A DNA stretch of 64,000 bases from RUG14871 sp045539425. Lineage in GTDB: Bacteria; Bacillota_I; Bacilli_A; Erysipelotrichales; Erysipelotrichaceae. A program made the translations under genes and the position numbers. Position 1 is the stretch's first letter. Each line of letters begins with the position of its first letter. Positions 15,910 through 24,492 of the stretch are shown one piece after another. The notes below the pieces were generated by a model, which worked only from the letters and a program-made list of their open reading frames with translations, was not told where the DNA came from and made no database searches. The stretch is from positions 33,245 through 97,244 of the forward strand of contig JAZQFH010000011.1 in assembly GCA_045539425.1 (NCBI GenBank), written 5' to 3'.

Positions 15910-17397
15910 TTAATCGAGGTCTTCGCCATCCGAAGCGATGACTTTCTGGTAGTAATAGAAGGAATCCTTACGGCTTCTGGCCAGCGTTCCCTTGCCTTCA
16001 TCGTCTCTGTCGACATACACAAAGCCGTATCTCTTGCGCATTTCCCCTGTTCCCGCGGAGACCAGGTCAATGCCGCCCCACATCGTATAACCCATAAGCG
16101 GAACGCCGTCGATCACAACCGCATCACGCATGGAGGCGATGTTCTTTCTCAGGTAATCAATTCGGTAGTCGTCGTGAACGCTGCCGTCTGCTTCCTTGAC
16201 ATCATTCCAGCCGATGCCGTTCTCCACGATCCAGAGCGGTTTACGGTAGCGGTCATACAGCTGATTCAAGGCGATACGCAATACCTGCGGGTCGGTTGCC
16301 CAGCCCCAGGCATTTGTTTCCAGATACGGGTTCTTCACGGCACCGGCAAACATGTTGCCGAATCCGCTGGCTTCCCCTTCGTGGGTTGTGATCGTCGTAG
16401 AGCCGTAGCAGGAGAAGGAAAGGAAGTCCGCGGAATAATTCTTCAATAATTCCATTTCGCCTTCCTGACAGTCTAAAACGATGCCGTCGCGTTCATACTG
16501 TTTTAAGCGGTACTGCGGATAGCTGCCGCCGGTCTGAACATCGGAGAAGAACAGCGTGCCCTGCATCATCTTTAAAGCCTTCAGCTGATCTTCCGGATCG
16601 CACGTTAATCCATAAATTGGACCGTATGCCAGCATCTGGCCGATCTTTAATTCCGGAGACAGTTCATGGGCGATCTTGACGACTTTCGCACTGGCCACAA
16701 ACTGATAGTGCGCCGCATTGGCTCGGTTCTGCTCGCTTGCGTCCATCATGCCGCCGCCCATCCATGGCATCATGTCGATGATGTTGATCTCGTTGAATGT
16801 CAGATAGTATTTGACTTTGCCGAGATAGCGCTTCATAACCGTTTCGGCATACTTCACATAGAAGTCGATCAGCCGTCTGTCTTTCCAGCCGCCGTACTTG
16901 ATGGTCAGATTGAGTGGTGTTTCATAGTGGGATAAAGTGACTAACGGTTCAATGCCGTACTTCTTGCACTCATCAAAGACGCTGTCGTAGAATTTCAGAC
17001 CCTCTTCATTCGCCTCTGCATCGTCTCCGTTCGGGAAGATTCTGGCCCAGTTCATGGAGAGACGGAATGTCCTTAAGCCCATCTCGCCCATTAAGGCGAT
17101 GTCTTCCTTGTAGTGATGATAGAAATCGGTTGCGATGTGGCTCGGGTAGTATTCATTCTCGAGCACGGATGGAACTGCACCTTCCGGGAACTTCATGTTC
17201 GGTCCGAATGCCATCGGCGTGGAACCTGTTTCCCCTGTTTCCGGAATTCTCCAGGTTACGCGTCTTGGAACCGTGTGGGAGCCGTTGGTGAGTACGTCGC
17301 TTGTGTTCGGGCCTTTTCCGCCTTCATCCCAGCCGCCTTCATACTGATTGGCTGCCGTGGCTAAGCCCCATAAAAAATCTTTTGGAAATTTTGCCAT
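15910..17397 (-). CDS. 6-phospho-beta-glucosidase-type GH1 enzyme
   Basis: A 495-aa family 1 glycosidase, expected to split phosphorylated beta-disaccharides delivered by the PTS. Domain-wide motifs are intact: N-terminal FPKDFLWGLATAANQYEG, acid/base Glu in TFNEIN, nucleophile Glu in IVENGIG, and the C-terminal RKDSFYYYQKVI. AGGAAAGG precedes the ATG at 17397, which fits the family start better than an upstream ATG at 17430. It follows the broken paralogue by 16 nt. The two share the same end (IASDGEDLD versus IATNGEDLD), so they are recent duplicates in broad terms. Confidence 0.93.
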   Translation of the reverse strand: MAKFPKDFLWGLATAANQYEGGWDEGGKGPNTSDVLTNGSHTVPRRVTWRIPETGETGSTPMAFGPNMKFPEGAVPSVLENEYYPSHIATDFYHHYKEDIALMGEMGLRTFRLSMNWARIFPNGDDAEANEEGLKFYDSVFDECKKYGIEPLVTLSHYETPLNLTIKYGGWKDRRLIDFYVKYAETVMKRYLGKVKYYLTFNEINIIDMMPWMGGGMMDASEQNRANAAHYQFVASAKVVKIAHELSPELKIGQMLAYGPIYGLTCDPEDQLKALKMMQGTLFFSDVQTGGSYPQYRLKQYERDGIVLDCQEGEMELLKNYSADFLSFSCYGSTTITTHEGEASGFGNMFAGAVKNPYLETNAWGWATDPQVLRIALNQLYDRYRKPLWIVENGIGWNDVKEADGSVHDDYRIDYLRKNIASMRDAVVIDGVPLMGYTMWGGIDLVSAGTGEMRKRYGFVYVDRDDEGKGTLARSRKDSFYYYQKVIASDGEDLD

Positions 17398-17413
17398 TTC
17401 TTTTTTCCTTTCC

Positions 17414-18832
17414 TTAATCCAGGTCTTCACCGTTAGTGGCGATGACCTTCTTGTACCAGTAAAAACTGTCCTTGCGATAGCGCTTCAGTGATCCGTTGCC
17501 ATGATCATCCCGGTCTACGTAAACGTAGCCATAGCGCTTCTTCATCTCGCCGGTTCCAGCGGAGATGAGATCGATACAGCCCCAGGAGGTATAACCCATT
17601 AAGTCGATTCCGTCCTCATCAATGGCATCTTTCATGACTTCAATATGCCGTCTTAAGTAATCGATGCGGTACGGATCATGAACCTTGCCGTCTTCTGTTA
17701 ATTCATCTACGGCACCGAGTCCGTTTTCCACCACAAAGAGCGGAAGCTGATAGCGGTCGTAGAGTTCGTTGAGGAAGTAGCGCAGCCCCTGCGGATTGAT
17801 TTCCATGCCCCAGTCCGTTGCGACAAGGTACGGGTTCTTTTTTGAAGCAATCCCGCTTCCCGCCAGTTTGAGTTCCGGATCCACCTCTTTGGAAGCATTG
17901 ATGGTCATATAGTAGCTGAACGAGATAAAGTCAACCGTGCCTTCTTTGAGCAGTTTTTCGTCTCCTTCTTCCATCACGAGCGTGACACCCTTTTCCTTTA
18001 AGAGCGCTTTGGCGTGATTGTTGTAGATACCCCTGCACTGTAAATCGCAGAAGTAGAACTGCTGATAGTTCTTCTTCTGGAATTCCAGCATGTCTTCCGG
18101 CTTACAGGTATCCGGAATAAAGAAGAGTCCGCCCAGCATCATGCCCATTTTAAACTGCGGGTATTTCGTATGCGCCAGTTTCACCGCTTTCGCGCTGGCC
18201 AGAAACTGATGATGTGCCGCCTGATAGGTCAGCTGATTTAAGGAGACACCTTCCACTGCCTTGCAGGCACCGGCCATATACGGGTTGCCGATGGCGATGC
18301 AGTTGATCTCATTGAAGGTCAGCCAGTATTTGACTTTGTTCTTGTAGCGCTCAAAGATCACTTCACAGAAATGATAGTAGAAATCAATGAGTTTCCGGCT
18401 GTACCAGCCATTATAGTGATTGGCCAGATACAGCGGCGTTTCATAGTGCAGAATGGTGACTAACGGTTCAATGCCGTATTTTTAGCATTCATCAAAGACG
18501 TTATCGTAAAATTGCAGTCCTTCTTCGTTCGGCTCCGTTTCGTCTCCCTGCGGGAAGATGCGGCTCCAGGCGATGGACATGCGGAAGACCTTGAAACCCA
18601 TCTCGCCCATCAGCGCGATGTCTTCCTTGTAATGGTGATAGAAATCCGTCGCGGTATGATTGGGATAGTAGACACCCTCTTTGATTTCCGAGTGATATAT
18701 CCTCTCTTTACTTGCGCTTCCGGCAGTGACTGCATCAAAGATGCTCGGTCCCTTTCCGCCTTCATTCCACGCGCCTTCATACTGATTGGCGGCGGTAGCT
18801 CCGCCCCATAAAAAGTTCTTCGGGAAGCCCAT
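17414..18832 (-). pseudogene. GH1 6-phospho-glycosidase interrupted by a stop codon
   Basis: The frame from the ATG at 18832 encodes a full-length 472-codon GH1 enzyme except for a TAA at 18484-18482 (codon 117), just after FYDNVFDEC. The intact paralogue has Lys there (DECKKYGIEP), so a single A-to-T change explains it. Everything downstream is clean, including acid/base Glu in TFNEIN and nucleophile Glu in VVENGLG, with no other lesions. The break is therefore very recent, or a sequencing error, or read through. Position and spacing are those of a working operon gene. Confidence 0.8.
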
Positions 18833-18846
18833 ATTGTATTTCTCCT

Positions 18847-18878
18847 AAAAAAAGAGCCCAGGTAAAAAACCTGAGCTC
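18847..18878 (-). terminator. Intra-operon terminator after the IIC gene
   Basis: GAGCTCAGGT-TTTTTT-ACCTGGGCTC, with one G-U pair, followed by T7 on the minus strand. It lies in the 61 nt between the IIC gene and the GH1 pseudogene, so downstream genes need readthrough or antitermination. Confidence 0.8.
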
Positions 18879-18893
18879 AATGTAAATGTTGAA

Positions 18894-20168
18894 TTAGTTT
18901 GCAGCCTGTTCTTCTGCGACTAACTGTTTTTCGTAGATCTTGAAGAACGGATACCAAATTAATCCGTCCGGGATGAGTAACAGATAATCCCAGATGAAGT
19001 TTGTCCAGCTGAATGTGCTTAAGAATCCGCCGAAGCCCATCGGCAGTAAGGACATGATCATGATGTAACCGAATTTCAGGAAACCGACTCTGTAAGCAAG
19101 ATACATTAAGATCATGTTTACAGGAATTGTCAGAATGTAAGGGATACATAAGATCGGGTTGTACATGATCGGCATACCGAATGTAACAGGTTCATTGATT
19201 CCGAACCAGCCCGGAACTAAGCCTAACTTGGAAACGGCTTTGATCGTTTCGGATTTGGAACGTAAGCCCATGATACATAACGGTAATGTGTTACCTGTAC
19301 CGCCGCAGCATGCTAAGCCGCCGAATAACATAGAAGCATCGAAAGCGTTTTCAAATGTTAACGGAATGCCCTGTGCATGTAAGTTAGCACGGTTTGTAGC
19401 AGCCATGATCATTGGTGCCATCATGAAGGAAATCAGAACCATCGTACCGTGGATACCGAAGGACCACATTAAGCCGGCCAGGATACCTAAGATCAGCATG
19501 CCCGGAACGGATAATAATGCAGACAGCGGAGCAGCTAAGACTGCCATAACTGCGGAAGCCATGTTCAGAGCGCCACCGGAGACTAAACCGATAATGACGT
19601 TGACGCCATAGCAGCAGATAACCGCGAATAATAACGGCAGGATTGCATTGAAGGAAGCCGTTAAGGATGGCGGGCAAACTTCCGGCATCTTGATACGGAT
19701 ATCTTTGTCAATGCAGAGTTTTTCAATACGGCAAGTTGCGAAGCAGACGATGAAGCCGACGAACATACCTGTTGCACCTAAATTGGAAGTATCAAGTCCT
19801 GTATCCGCATATTTGGAAACGCAGAGTAAGAAGACGACGATACAGTTGATAGCTGTCATTAACGGTGTTTTCAGTTTCAGGTTCTTCGCATAGTTGTTAC
19901 CTAATAATGCGACGATCCAGATGGAAATCAGGTTCATTGTCATGTTGTACGGTTCATACAGAATCTTGTAGATCTGAGAATCTGCAGTGAACAGATGTAA
20001 CATTTCAGAACAGACAGCACAGATGATCGTGAAGACCGCACCGACCATGATCGGAGCCATCATTCCCATCATTGCGCCCTGCAGAGCACTGACGAAGGAG
20101 TTCGCAGCTAATTTCTGGCCGCCTTCCTGCAGTTTCTGCATGAATTTGGAATTAAAAAATGCATCCAT
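18894..20168 (-). CDS. PTS lactose/cellobiose-family IIC permease
   Basis: A membrane permease of 424 aa with about ten hydrophobic segments and the family motif FGINEPVTFGMPIMYNP near residue 300. It forms the sugar channel that works with IIA and IIB. GGAGAGGAG precedes the ATG at 20168; the in-frame sequence upstream is Arg/Lys-rich leader, not protein. Promoter elements are an extended -10 and two palindromic sites (20265-20335). The gene is separated from its GH1 neighbours by a terminator. It is a paralogue of the IIC at 22611-23831. Confidence 0.92.
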   Translation of the reverse strand: MDAFFNSKFMQKLQEGGQKLAANSFVSALQGAMMGMMAPIMVGAVFTIICAVCSEMLHLFTADSQIYKILYEPYNMTMNLISIWIVALLGNNYAKNLKLKTPLMTAINCIVVFLLCVSKYADTGLDTSNLGATGMFVGFIVCFATCRIEKLCIDKDIRIKMPEVCPPSLTASFNAILPLLFAVICCYGVNVIIGLVSGGALNMASAVMAVLAAPLSALLSVPGMLILGILAGLMWSFGIHGTMVLISFMMAPMIMAATNRANLHAQGIPLTFENAFDASMLFGGLACCGGTGNTLPLCIMGLRSKSETIKAVSKLGLVPGWFGINEPVTFGMPIMYNPILCIPYILTIPVNMILMYLAYRVGFLKFGYIMIMSLLPMGFGGFLSTFSWTNFIWDYLLLIPDGLIWYPFFKIYEKQLVAEEQAAN

Positions 20169-20264
20169 ATTTTTTCTCCTCTCCTTTAAAATAATGGATT
20201 TCAATCTATCCCCACTTTCCTTTCTGTATGAAAAGGAAAATGTGAATAAATATTCAGCAAGGCC

Positions 20265-20335
20265 ATTATAACAGAGAAAAAAACACAATGAAAGTGCTAA
20301 TTGTGTGAAAATATGTGCTGATTAAAGCGCTTTCA
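20265..20335 (-). promoter_or_regulatory. Promoter region of the IIC gene with palindrome and cre-like site
   Basis: Minus-strand extended -10 TGT-TATAAT (20273-20265). Upstream of it lies a perfect inverted repeat ACACAAT-N10-ATTGTGT (20283-20306), then a cre-like 14-mer (20322-20335) with one mismatch. The same stretch lies upstream of the divergent DUF3284 gene, so both may be regulated together. Confidence 0.6.
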
Positions 20336-20402
20336 ACATACACGTCTTTGAATATTGAACACTTCGCAAAAAGTGATTCATTTCTTTCCCCTTTTCGCTC
20401 TC

Positions 20403-20431
20403 TTGTTTTCCTGAATTGTTTTTCTTATAAT
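20403..20431 (+). promoter_or_regulatory. Promoter of the DUF3284 gene, possibly leaderless
   Basis: TTGTTT (20403-20408), a 17-nt spacer and TATAAT (20426-20431). The ATG follows after 6 nt, at the expected transcription start, and there is no Shine-Dalgarno. Confidence 0.6.
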
Positions 20432-20437
20432 GAAACC

Positions 20438-20965
20438 ATGAAACTCGACAGAATGTTAAAAGTCACAAGCGATCAGTTCTACGACTATGTCGAAGAGCAG
20501 TTTATCAAAGACGTGGAAAAAGCCACCTCACGCCAGATCAAGCCGCGCGATATGAAAGACGGCTTCAAGTACACGCGTACGGATCAGAACGGCAAAATCG
20601 TGATCTACCTGGATCACTACACCCGTGGTAAGATCTATGCGGTCAGAACCGTGCAAGGAAACTTCTCCGCCTCCACCTCCTATACTACCGAAGAGACGCC
20701 GGAAGGTCTGCACACCATCATGGAATTCTTCGACAGTTCCTTTGAAAAGAAGAAAGCGAAGATGAACAAGCTGTCCCGCAATTTCAACGAGCTGATCTAC
20801 TACAGCCGTATGTCTTCTCAGATCGGACGCATGGCCTCCCACATCATCAAGAAAGCCAACGGGTTACCCATCCGGGAAGAACCGCCGGGACTTGTGGCCG
20901 CAAGACATGTCAGCAACTTCATCCAGAAGAAGTTCAGAAAAAAGAAAGACGATGAAAACGAATAG
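20438..20965 (+). CDS. DUF3284 domain protein next to a PTS operon
   Basis: A 175-aa protein. The N-terminal LKVTSDQFYDYVEEQFIKDVEKATSRQIKP and the central beta-rich part (KIVIYLDHYTRGKIYAVRTV) follow the DUF3284 pattern. This family is often encoded beside PTS operons in Bacillota and has no proven function. The C-terminus is strongly basic (KKFRKKK), which could contact nucleic acid or membrane. It is divergent from the IIC gene, and the two share a 270-nt regulatory region. The start at 20438 was chosen from the promoter and the family start; a longer frame upstream is not supported. Confidence 0.75.
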   Translation: MKLDRMLKVTSDQFYDYVEEQFIKDVEKATSRQIKPRDMKDGFKYTRTDQNGKIVIYLDHYTRGKIYAVRTVQGNFSASTSYTTEETPEGLHTIMEFFDSSFEKKKAKMNKLSRNFNELIYYSRMSSQIGRMASHIIKKANGLPIREEPPGLVAARHVSNFIQKKFRKKKDDENE

Positions 20966-20990
20966 AGACGTACATTCACGTCTCTTTTTT
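20965..20990 (+). terminator. Terminator of the DUF3284 gene
   Basis: GAGACGT-ACATTC-ACGTCTC hairpin with T7. It begins at the stop codon and runs into the promoter region of the next gene. Confidence 0.8.
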
Positions 20991-21006
20991 TCGGTATAAT
21001 AAAGTC

Positions 21007-21621
21007 ATGATCAAGGCAATCGTATTTGATGTCAACGGAGTACTGCAGCGGCCGTCTTTCCGCCACTTTTTCCCCTACGTTCATCTTTCCCCCAAAGAGC
21101 TCTACATCTTCTTCCGCATCTCCCGCTCTGCTTCCTTCCAAAAGGCAAACCTCGGGGAATACGGCACAAGAGAGGAACTCGTGGATGCTCTTTGTCACGA
21201 ATTACCGCAATACAGCGAAATAATACGCAGGGTGTACAAAAAAAGGTGGGAGGACTTTTTTGTGGAATGGAAGTCCGCCACCCGTGTTTTAAAAAACTTA
21301 AGTAAAGAATACGACATCTACCTGCTCTCCAACCAGTCTACCGAGGAGAAAAAACATGTCATCGCTTACCATTTCCTTAAACACGTTAAAGGTACCTTCT
21401 TCTCCTGTGACATTCATCTCATGAAGCCGGATCCGGCCTGCTTTGAGGCGTTTCTGAAAGAGTATGATCTCAAAGCGGAAGAGTGCCTCTTTATCGATGA
21501 CAGCGCAAAGAACATCGCTGTCGCCAAACAGCTGGGCTTTCTCTGCTTACGCAAGGATCTCTTCTTCTCTGAAAGGAAAGTCAGAGAACTGCTAAAGAAA
21601 ACAAATACGGAGAGTGCATAA
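21007..21621 (+). CDS. HAD-superfamily hydrolase
   Basis: A 204-aa haloacid-dehalogenase-like phosphatase. Motif I is FDVNGVL (residues 8-14), with Asn in place of the second Asp, as in some YihX-like sugar phosphatases. Motif II is LLSNQS (about 116-121), motif III Lys is in MKPDP, and motif IV is LFIDDSAKN. A cap of helices lies between motifs I and II. TATAAT (20995-21000) ends 6 nt before the ATG and no ribosome binding site is present. Its position between sugar PTS clusters suggests a sugar phosphate substrate, unproven. Confidence 0.85.
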   Translation: MIKAIVFDVNGVLQRPSFRHFFPYVHLSPKELYIFFRISRSASFQKANLGEYGTREELVDALCHELPQYSEIIRRVYKKRWEDFFVEWKSATRVLKNLSKEYDIYLLSNQSTEEKKHVIAYHFLKHVKGTFFSCDIHLMKPDPACFEAFLKEYDLKAEECLFIDDSAKNIAVAKQLGFLCLRKDLFFSERKVRELLKKTNTESA

Positions 21622-21640
21622 GCACTCCCCGCTATTTTCT
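21609..21640. terminator. Terminator between convergent HAD and ChbG genes
   Basis: GAGTGC-ATAA-GCACTC hairpin in which the HAD stop codon forms the loop, followed by TATTTTCTATTT. On the minus strand a T-richer tract also follows, so it may serve both genes. Confidence 0.55.
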
Positions 21641-22550
21641 ATTTGAAGTTTCCGACCCATAACGGGGAGTTTGTTTCCTTCAGATGATCCTGATAATCAT
21701 GCGTTCCGAGAAGCGCATCCCGGAAGTTGACCAGTTCGATCTTGTTTTCGATGATCCACTCCCTGATCTTCGGGTCGCAGCACCCTCTCAGCTCTTCCAC
21801 ACGGTGGATCGTGGCACTGCTTTCCTGCATGATGTAATCATCCAGATAACCGGTGTGGCCGTTCGTCCAGCAGATCTGATCGTCGTTGTCCCATTGGATG
21901 GACATCATGTTTCTGGTCGTGTTGTAGTCCTTGAAGATGGCCAGATCATACGGCGGATTGAACTTCTTTCCCGTGGTCCACGGATTGAAACCGCCCTTCT
22001 GGAAGGCCATATCCTCCAGGCGGTAGTTATTCGGTCCGAAGCACCAGCTTTCCATGTCCAGATCCTTCCATCTCTCCAGTCTTTCCGCTTTTTTAAAGCC
22101 GTACATGATACCAAGCTTGTCACAGACATCCTTAAATGCCTGCTCCAGCTCGTTTTTCGGCTCGACCTGCACTACCGTGCAGATATCCGGGTATTTGTCT
22201 AAGATGGCATGGCAGCGATCCATCTCTGCCATAAATTCCGTGTAGGCTTCCGCGTAGGGAACTTCCGCCATCCACTGCTGGTTGTGATGACGCCAGCGGA
22301 ATCTCCCCTCTTCATCCACCATATGCGGAATCAAAGCAGGATCCGCCACCGGTGTCTCCCATAAGTGGCGGTGCCAGCCGATGGAGAGCCAGGGGCGCTC
22401 CTTGAGCCAGTGGAGAACTTCTTCGGTATGCGGAGAGTCGAACATGACATCCGCATGCGTGGAGATTCCTTCATCGAAGGCTTTCATGCAGCCAAGATCA
22501 TAAGCCAGCGTGTATCCGACATCATCGGAACTGTATGCGAGTTTTTTCAT
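21639..22550 (-). CDS. ChbG/YdjC-family carbohydrate deacetylase
   Basis: A 303-aa member of the ChbG/YdjC family, metal-dependent deacetylases acting on N-acetylated or related phosphorylated disaccharides such as diacetylchitobiose-6-phosphate. The metal site is visible as SSDDVGY (residues 8-14) and the histidines in GWHRHLW. It is the last gene of the operon headed by the LicR-type regulator, after the IIC gene, so its substrate is probably the sugar imported by that PTS. Two further paralogues lie at 26536-27327 and 31176-31997. Confidence 0.88.
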   Translation of the reverse strand: MKKLAYSSDDVGYTLAYDLGCMKAFDEGISTHADVMFDSPHTEEVLHWLKERPWLSIGWHRHLWETPVADPALIPHMVDEEGRFRWRHHNQQWMAEVPYAEAYTEFMAEMDRCHAILDKYPDICTVVQVEPKNELEQAFKDVCDKLGIMYGFKKAERLERWKDLDMESWCFGPNNYRLEDMAFQKGGFNPWTTGKKFNPPYDLAIFKDYNTTRNMMSIQWDNDDQICWTNGHTGYLDDYIMQESSATIHRVEELRGCCDPKIREWIIENKIELVNFRDALLGTHDYQDHLKETNSPLWVGNFK

Positions 22551-22572
22551 AAGTTTGCTCCTTCAATAGAGA

Positions 22573-22598
22573 AATGCGGCTGCAGAGGCAGCCGCATT
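22573..22598 (-). repeat. Strong intercistronic hairpin
   Basis: AATGCGGCTGC pairs perfectly with GCAGCCGCATT over a 4-nt loop, between the IIC and ChbG genes. On the minus strand no T run follows, so it is more likely an mRNA processing or stability element than a terminator. Confidence 0.6.
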
Positions 22599-22610
22599 GC
22601 GTATTTTCAA

Positions 22611-23831
22611 TTATTCTTTTACGGCTTCGGCATCTGCCTTATCAAGGGCAGCGTCATTCATCTTAACAAACGGGATGTATAAGAGGAATGTCACAAATGT
22701 CACCAGGAGGTTCACAACTGCGCCCTGCCAGCCGTAGTAGAAGAATGCCTGTACGGAAGTCGGCAGAGTCCAGGCGACGGAAGTACCGTTATTGTATCCC
22801 AGGAATCCGATCAGCTGTGCGCCGTGAGTCAGAACCCAGCCGATGATTGGTGTTAAGAGATACGGGATGAAGAAGTTCGGGTTCATGATGATCGGAACAC
22901 CGAAGTTTGTCGGTTCAGAGATATTGAAGAGGTAAGGAACGATACCGATCTTGGCAATTTCCTTGAGCTCTTTTCTGTGGGATGCAAATAAGATTGCAAG
23001 GTTGACCGCAAAGCCTTCACCCAGTAAGACCGTGCCGACGAACATGTTCGGTAACGGCTGACCTGCCGTGTAAGCTGCCAGGTTGCCCATTGTCTTTTCC
23101 ATGAAGATAACCATGATGATCGGCATCATGATCATGCCGCCGTGGATACCGAAGAACCAGAGCATTGTGCAGTAGACAACTAAGACGAATTCACCGAAGG
23201 CATTGGCACCGACAGCCGTGAGCGGTACACGTACCAGAGCGTAGATGATATCCTGCAGCGTTCCGAAGGATGTGAAGCTTAAGGCAAAGTTAATGACCAT
23301 GAAGACCAGGCAGACCGTTAAGGACGGTAAGAGTGCCACGAAGGACTGGGAAACCATTGGCGGAACACCTTCCGGAAGTTTGATGGTGATGTTGGCTTCG
23401 ATCAGTTTCTTGAAGATCCAGCCGACAAGACCGCCGACGATGAAGGCACCTAACATGCCCATCGTGCCGATGTAGCTCGCCGAGTTGTCGCCGCAGGAAA
23501 TTAAGAAGCAGCAGACGGACATGATGCCGCATGCCAGAGCGTTCTTTCTCTGCTTATTGCTGACGGCATACTGATAAGCCATGCAGAAGGATAAGATCAG
23601 AGACATATAGCCGTATGTGCTGTTATAAACCAGGTTGAAGGCATTCACCAGACCTGTGCTGTTGATGAAGTTTGTCCAAGGTGTGAACGGTAAACCAGTC
23701 AGTAATGAGAACAGAGAACCGACTAATGTGACCGGTAACATCATGGCCAGAGCTTTCTGAATATACTGTAAAGCTGCAATGTTATTTGTCTTTTCCGCGA
23801 TTTTCGCTAAGACCGCTTTTAATTTTTCCAT
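22611..23831 (-). CDS. PTS lactose/cellobiose-family IIC permease
   Basis: A 406-aa integral membrane permease. It has multiple hydrophobic helices, the LPEGVPPMVSQSFVAL loop and the family motif FNISEPTNFGVPIIMNP near residue 305. It works with the IIB and IIA genes immediately upstream (17 and 341 nt away) in one operon controlled by the LicR-type protein. Family members import cellobiose, chitobiose, lichenan fragments or similar beta-disaccharides with phosphorylation. The linked deacetylase makes an acetylated disaccharide attractive, but this is inference. Confidence 0.92.
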   Translation of the reverse strand: MEKLKAVLAKIAEKTNNIAALQYIQKALAMMLPVTLVGSLFSLLTGLPFTPWTNFINSTGLVNAFNLVYNSTYGYMSLILSFCMAYQYAVSNKQRKNALACGIMSVCCFLISCGDNSASYIGTMGMLGAFIVGGLVGWIFKKLIEANITIKLPEGVPPMVSQSFVALLPSLTVCLVFMVINFALSFTSFGTLQDIIYALVRVPLTAVGANAFGEFVLVVYCTMLWFFGIHGGMIMMPIIMVIFMEKTMGNLAAYTAGQPLPNMFVGTVLLGEGFAVNLAILFASHRKELKEIAKIGIVPYLFNISEPTNFGVPIIMNPNFFIPYLLTPIIGWVLTHGAQLIGFLGYNNGTSVAWTLPTSVQAFFYYGWQGAVVNLLVTFVTFLLYIPFVKMNDAALDKADAEAVKE

Positions 23832-23848
23832 TTCTATCTCCTCGATTA

Positions 23849-24157
23849 TTATAAAATGCTTTCTGCCAGAGCCAGAATCTTGTCGGCTCTCATTTTGCCG
23901 TAGTCATCCTTATCGATGACGGCAACCGGAATATCGTCACCGTATTCCGAAACCGCGTCCATGACGACATCGATCTTGCCTCCGACCTGCGGGCCGATCA
24001 GGCAGCAGTCAAAGGATTCCTCATCATCCACGATGTTATCCACGGAAGTGGCCCAGATTTTATAGTCTTTTCCCTGCTCTTCTGCGAGTCTTCTCATCTT
24101 CTGGACGATCAGGGAAGTGGACATGCCTGCCGAGCAGGCTAATAAGATTTTCTTCAT
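23849..24157 (-). CDS. PTS lactose/cellobiose-family IIB component
   Basis: A 102-aa IIB with phosphocysteine Cys8 in LACSAGMST and the CCLIGPQVGGKID segment. It carries phosphate from the IIA at 24173-24490 to the sugar at the IIC. The operon order is regulator, IIA, IIB, IIC, deacetylase. The protein is clearly a paralogue of the IIB at 15517-15822 but diverged enough for a different specificity. Confidence 0.92.
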   Translation of the reverse strand: MKKILLACSAGMSTSLIVQKMRRLAEEQGKDYKIWATSVDNIVDDEESFDCCLIGPQVGGKIDVVMDAVSEYGDDIPVAVIDKDDYGKMRADKILALAESIL

Positions 24158-24172
24158 GAATTATTTCTCCTG

Positions 24173-24490
24173 TTATTTTTCTTCTAACTGTCTGTAGAGT
24201 TTCAGAATGATTTCCGCCATGTCGATCATGGTTGTCGCCATGGAGAAGTGGTCCTGTGCGTGGACCATGATGATGTTGATGTCGACGCTCTCGCCAGTGC
24301 ATTCCTGCTGGATCAGCTTCGTCTGAACATGATGGGCATTGACCAGGGATTTCTTGGCTTCTCTGATCTTCTGCTCTCCTGCTTCCAGCTCTTTGTTCTG
24401 AATCAGTGCAATCGCTTCGGAAGCCTTGCTTTTGGCATCACCTGCTTCCGAGATGATCTCAAAAGCCAGGCTGTATTTATTGTCATCCAT
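24173..24490 (-). CDS. PTS lactose/cellobiose-family IIA component
   Basis: A 105-aa IIA with phospho-accepting His77 in IIMVHAQDHFSM. The FEIISEAGDAKSKA start and the central amphipathic helix are family features. It starts 2 nt after the regulator gene ends, so translation is probably coupled. It passes phosphate from HPr to the IIB that follows and may also signal through the PRD regulator. Confidence 0.92.
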   Translation of the reverse strand: MDDNKYSLAFEIISEAGDAKSKASEAIALIQNKELEAGEQKIREAKKSLVNAHHVQTKLIQQECTGESVDINIIMVHAQDHFSMATTMIDMAEIILKLYRQLEEK

Positions 24491-24492
24491 AT

